DNA of 6,254 nucleotides, from the NCBI GenBank assembly GCA_002425885.1, contig DINC01000309.1, positions 1-6,254 of the forward strand, given 5' to 3'. This DNA is from Spirochaetia bacterium UBA5550 (GTDB lineage Bacteria > Spirochaetota > UBA4802 > UBA5550). The notes under the pieces are model-generated. The model did not search any database, was not told where the DNA came from, and was given only the letters and a program-made list of their open reading frames with translations. Both the position numbers and the translations under genes were made by a program. Positions 6,122 through 6,254 of the stretch are shown here, piece by piece. Within the stretch, counting starts at the first letter, position 1. Each line of letters opens with the position of its first letter.

Positions 6122-6149
6122 TTGACAACTTCCTTATTATATTTAAATT
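6122..6149 (+). promoter_or_regulatory. Candidate promoter for the right-edge gene
   Basis: A consensus TTGACA (6122-6127) is followed after 16 bases by TAAATT (6144-6149), matching the -10 consensus at 4 of 6 positions. A better-looking TATTAT (6135-6140) is too close to that -35 box. The predicted start falls inside the inverted repeat at 6143-6180. Confidence 0.4.
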
Positions 6150-6180
6150 AAAAAGGCCGGCCGGTTTCCTGTTAATTTAA
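6143..6180. repeat. AT-arm inverted repeat with GGCCGGCCGG core
   Basis: TTAAATTAA (6143-6151) and TTAATTTAA (6172-6180) are perfect reverse complements. Between them lies GGCCGGCCGG (6155-6164), which itself contains the 8-bp palindromes GGCCGGCC and CCGGCCGG. The element overlaps the predicted -10 box and start of the right-edge gene, so operator or leader-hairpin roles are both plausible. Confidence 0.55.
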
Positions 6181-6216
6181 TCGGCTTTCCACAAAATAAA
6201 ACTCCGGAGAATGAAT

Positions 6217-6254
6217 ATGCTGCTTGGTATTGATGTAGGAGGGACCCATACAGA
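6217..6254 (+). CDS. Hydantoinase/oxoprolinase-family protein, 5' end only
   Basis: Only the first 12 codons are in the window: MLLGIDVGGTHT, after which the sequence ends within a codon. The GIDVGGTxT[D] start is the actin-like nucleotide-binding loop at the N terminus of HyuA-type hydantoinases, 5-oxoprolinases and acetone carboxylase-type subunits, which use ATP to open or carboxylate small substrates. GGAGA at 6206-6210 is six bases from ATG 6217 but directly abuts the in-frame ATG at 6211, so 6217 is preferred. A ROK kinase or other ASKHA member cannot be excluded from so few residues. It is separated from the neuB operon by a terminator and has its own promoter candidate. Confidence 0.65.
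   Translation, partial: MLLGIDVGGTHT

Overview
The window reads as a chromosomal segment of a Gram-negative (diderm) bacterium of moderate GC content, by eye in the low to mid 40s percent. The diderm call rests on an export signal on the deacetylase, a lipoprotein-like small protein, and a protein built from the N-terminal domain of type II secretion/type IV pilus ATPases. The taxon is uncertain. The BCAT carries the DEFGTSNF motif I associate with Bacteroidota and Spirochaetota enzymes, and the glycerol kinase starts with a DLGTTGNR-type phosphate loop. Deferribacterota, Spirochaetota or deltaproteobacterial lineages are all possible at low confidence.

Layout. Positions 1-243 are non-coding: a perfect 11-bp inverted repeat at the left edge, then a promoter and ribosome site for ilvE. 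ilvE (244-1269, +) is a complete branched-chain aminotransferase. It converges on two minus-strand genes: a 65-residue stand-alone MshEN domain protein (1333-1530) and glpK, glycerol kinase (1636-3126). A hairpin lies between the convergent ilvE and MshEN genes. A 168-bp divergent region (3127-3294) separates glpK from a three-gene plus-strand operon: a NeuB/SpsE-type nonulosonate (sialic acid-like) synthase (3295-4326), a small lipoprotein-like protein of unknown function (4340-4861), and an exported NodB-type polysaccharide deacetylase with a long Lys-rich tail (4848-6074). A hairpin terminator follows. The last 140 bases hold a promoter candidate, a striking inverted repeat with a GC-palindrome core, and the first 12 codons of a hydantoinase/oxoprolinase-like gene that runs off the window.

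How the genes work together. ilvE and glpK are ordinary metabolic genes with no obvious link to each other. The neuB operon looks like a small envelope-glycan module: a nine-carbon acidic sugar synthase translated with an envelope-anchored protein and a periplasmic or secreted deacetylase. None of the usual partners (CMP-sugar synthetase, epimerase, glycosyltransferases) is present in the window, so the sugar product cannot be assigned.

I see no mobile element, CRISPR array, tRNA or rRNA. The least explained items are the solitary MshEN mini-protein lacking both expected arginines, the neuB-unknown-deacetylase trio, and several well-placed inverted repeats in promoters and leaders. I do not see convincing evidence of a wholly new system.
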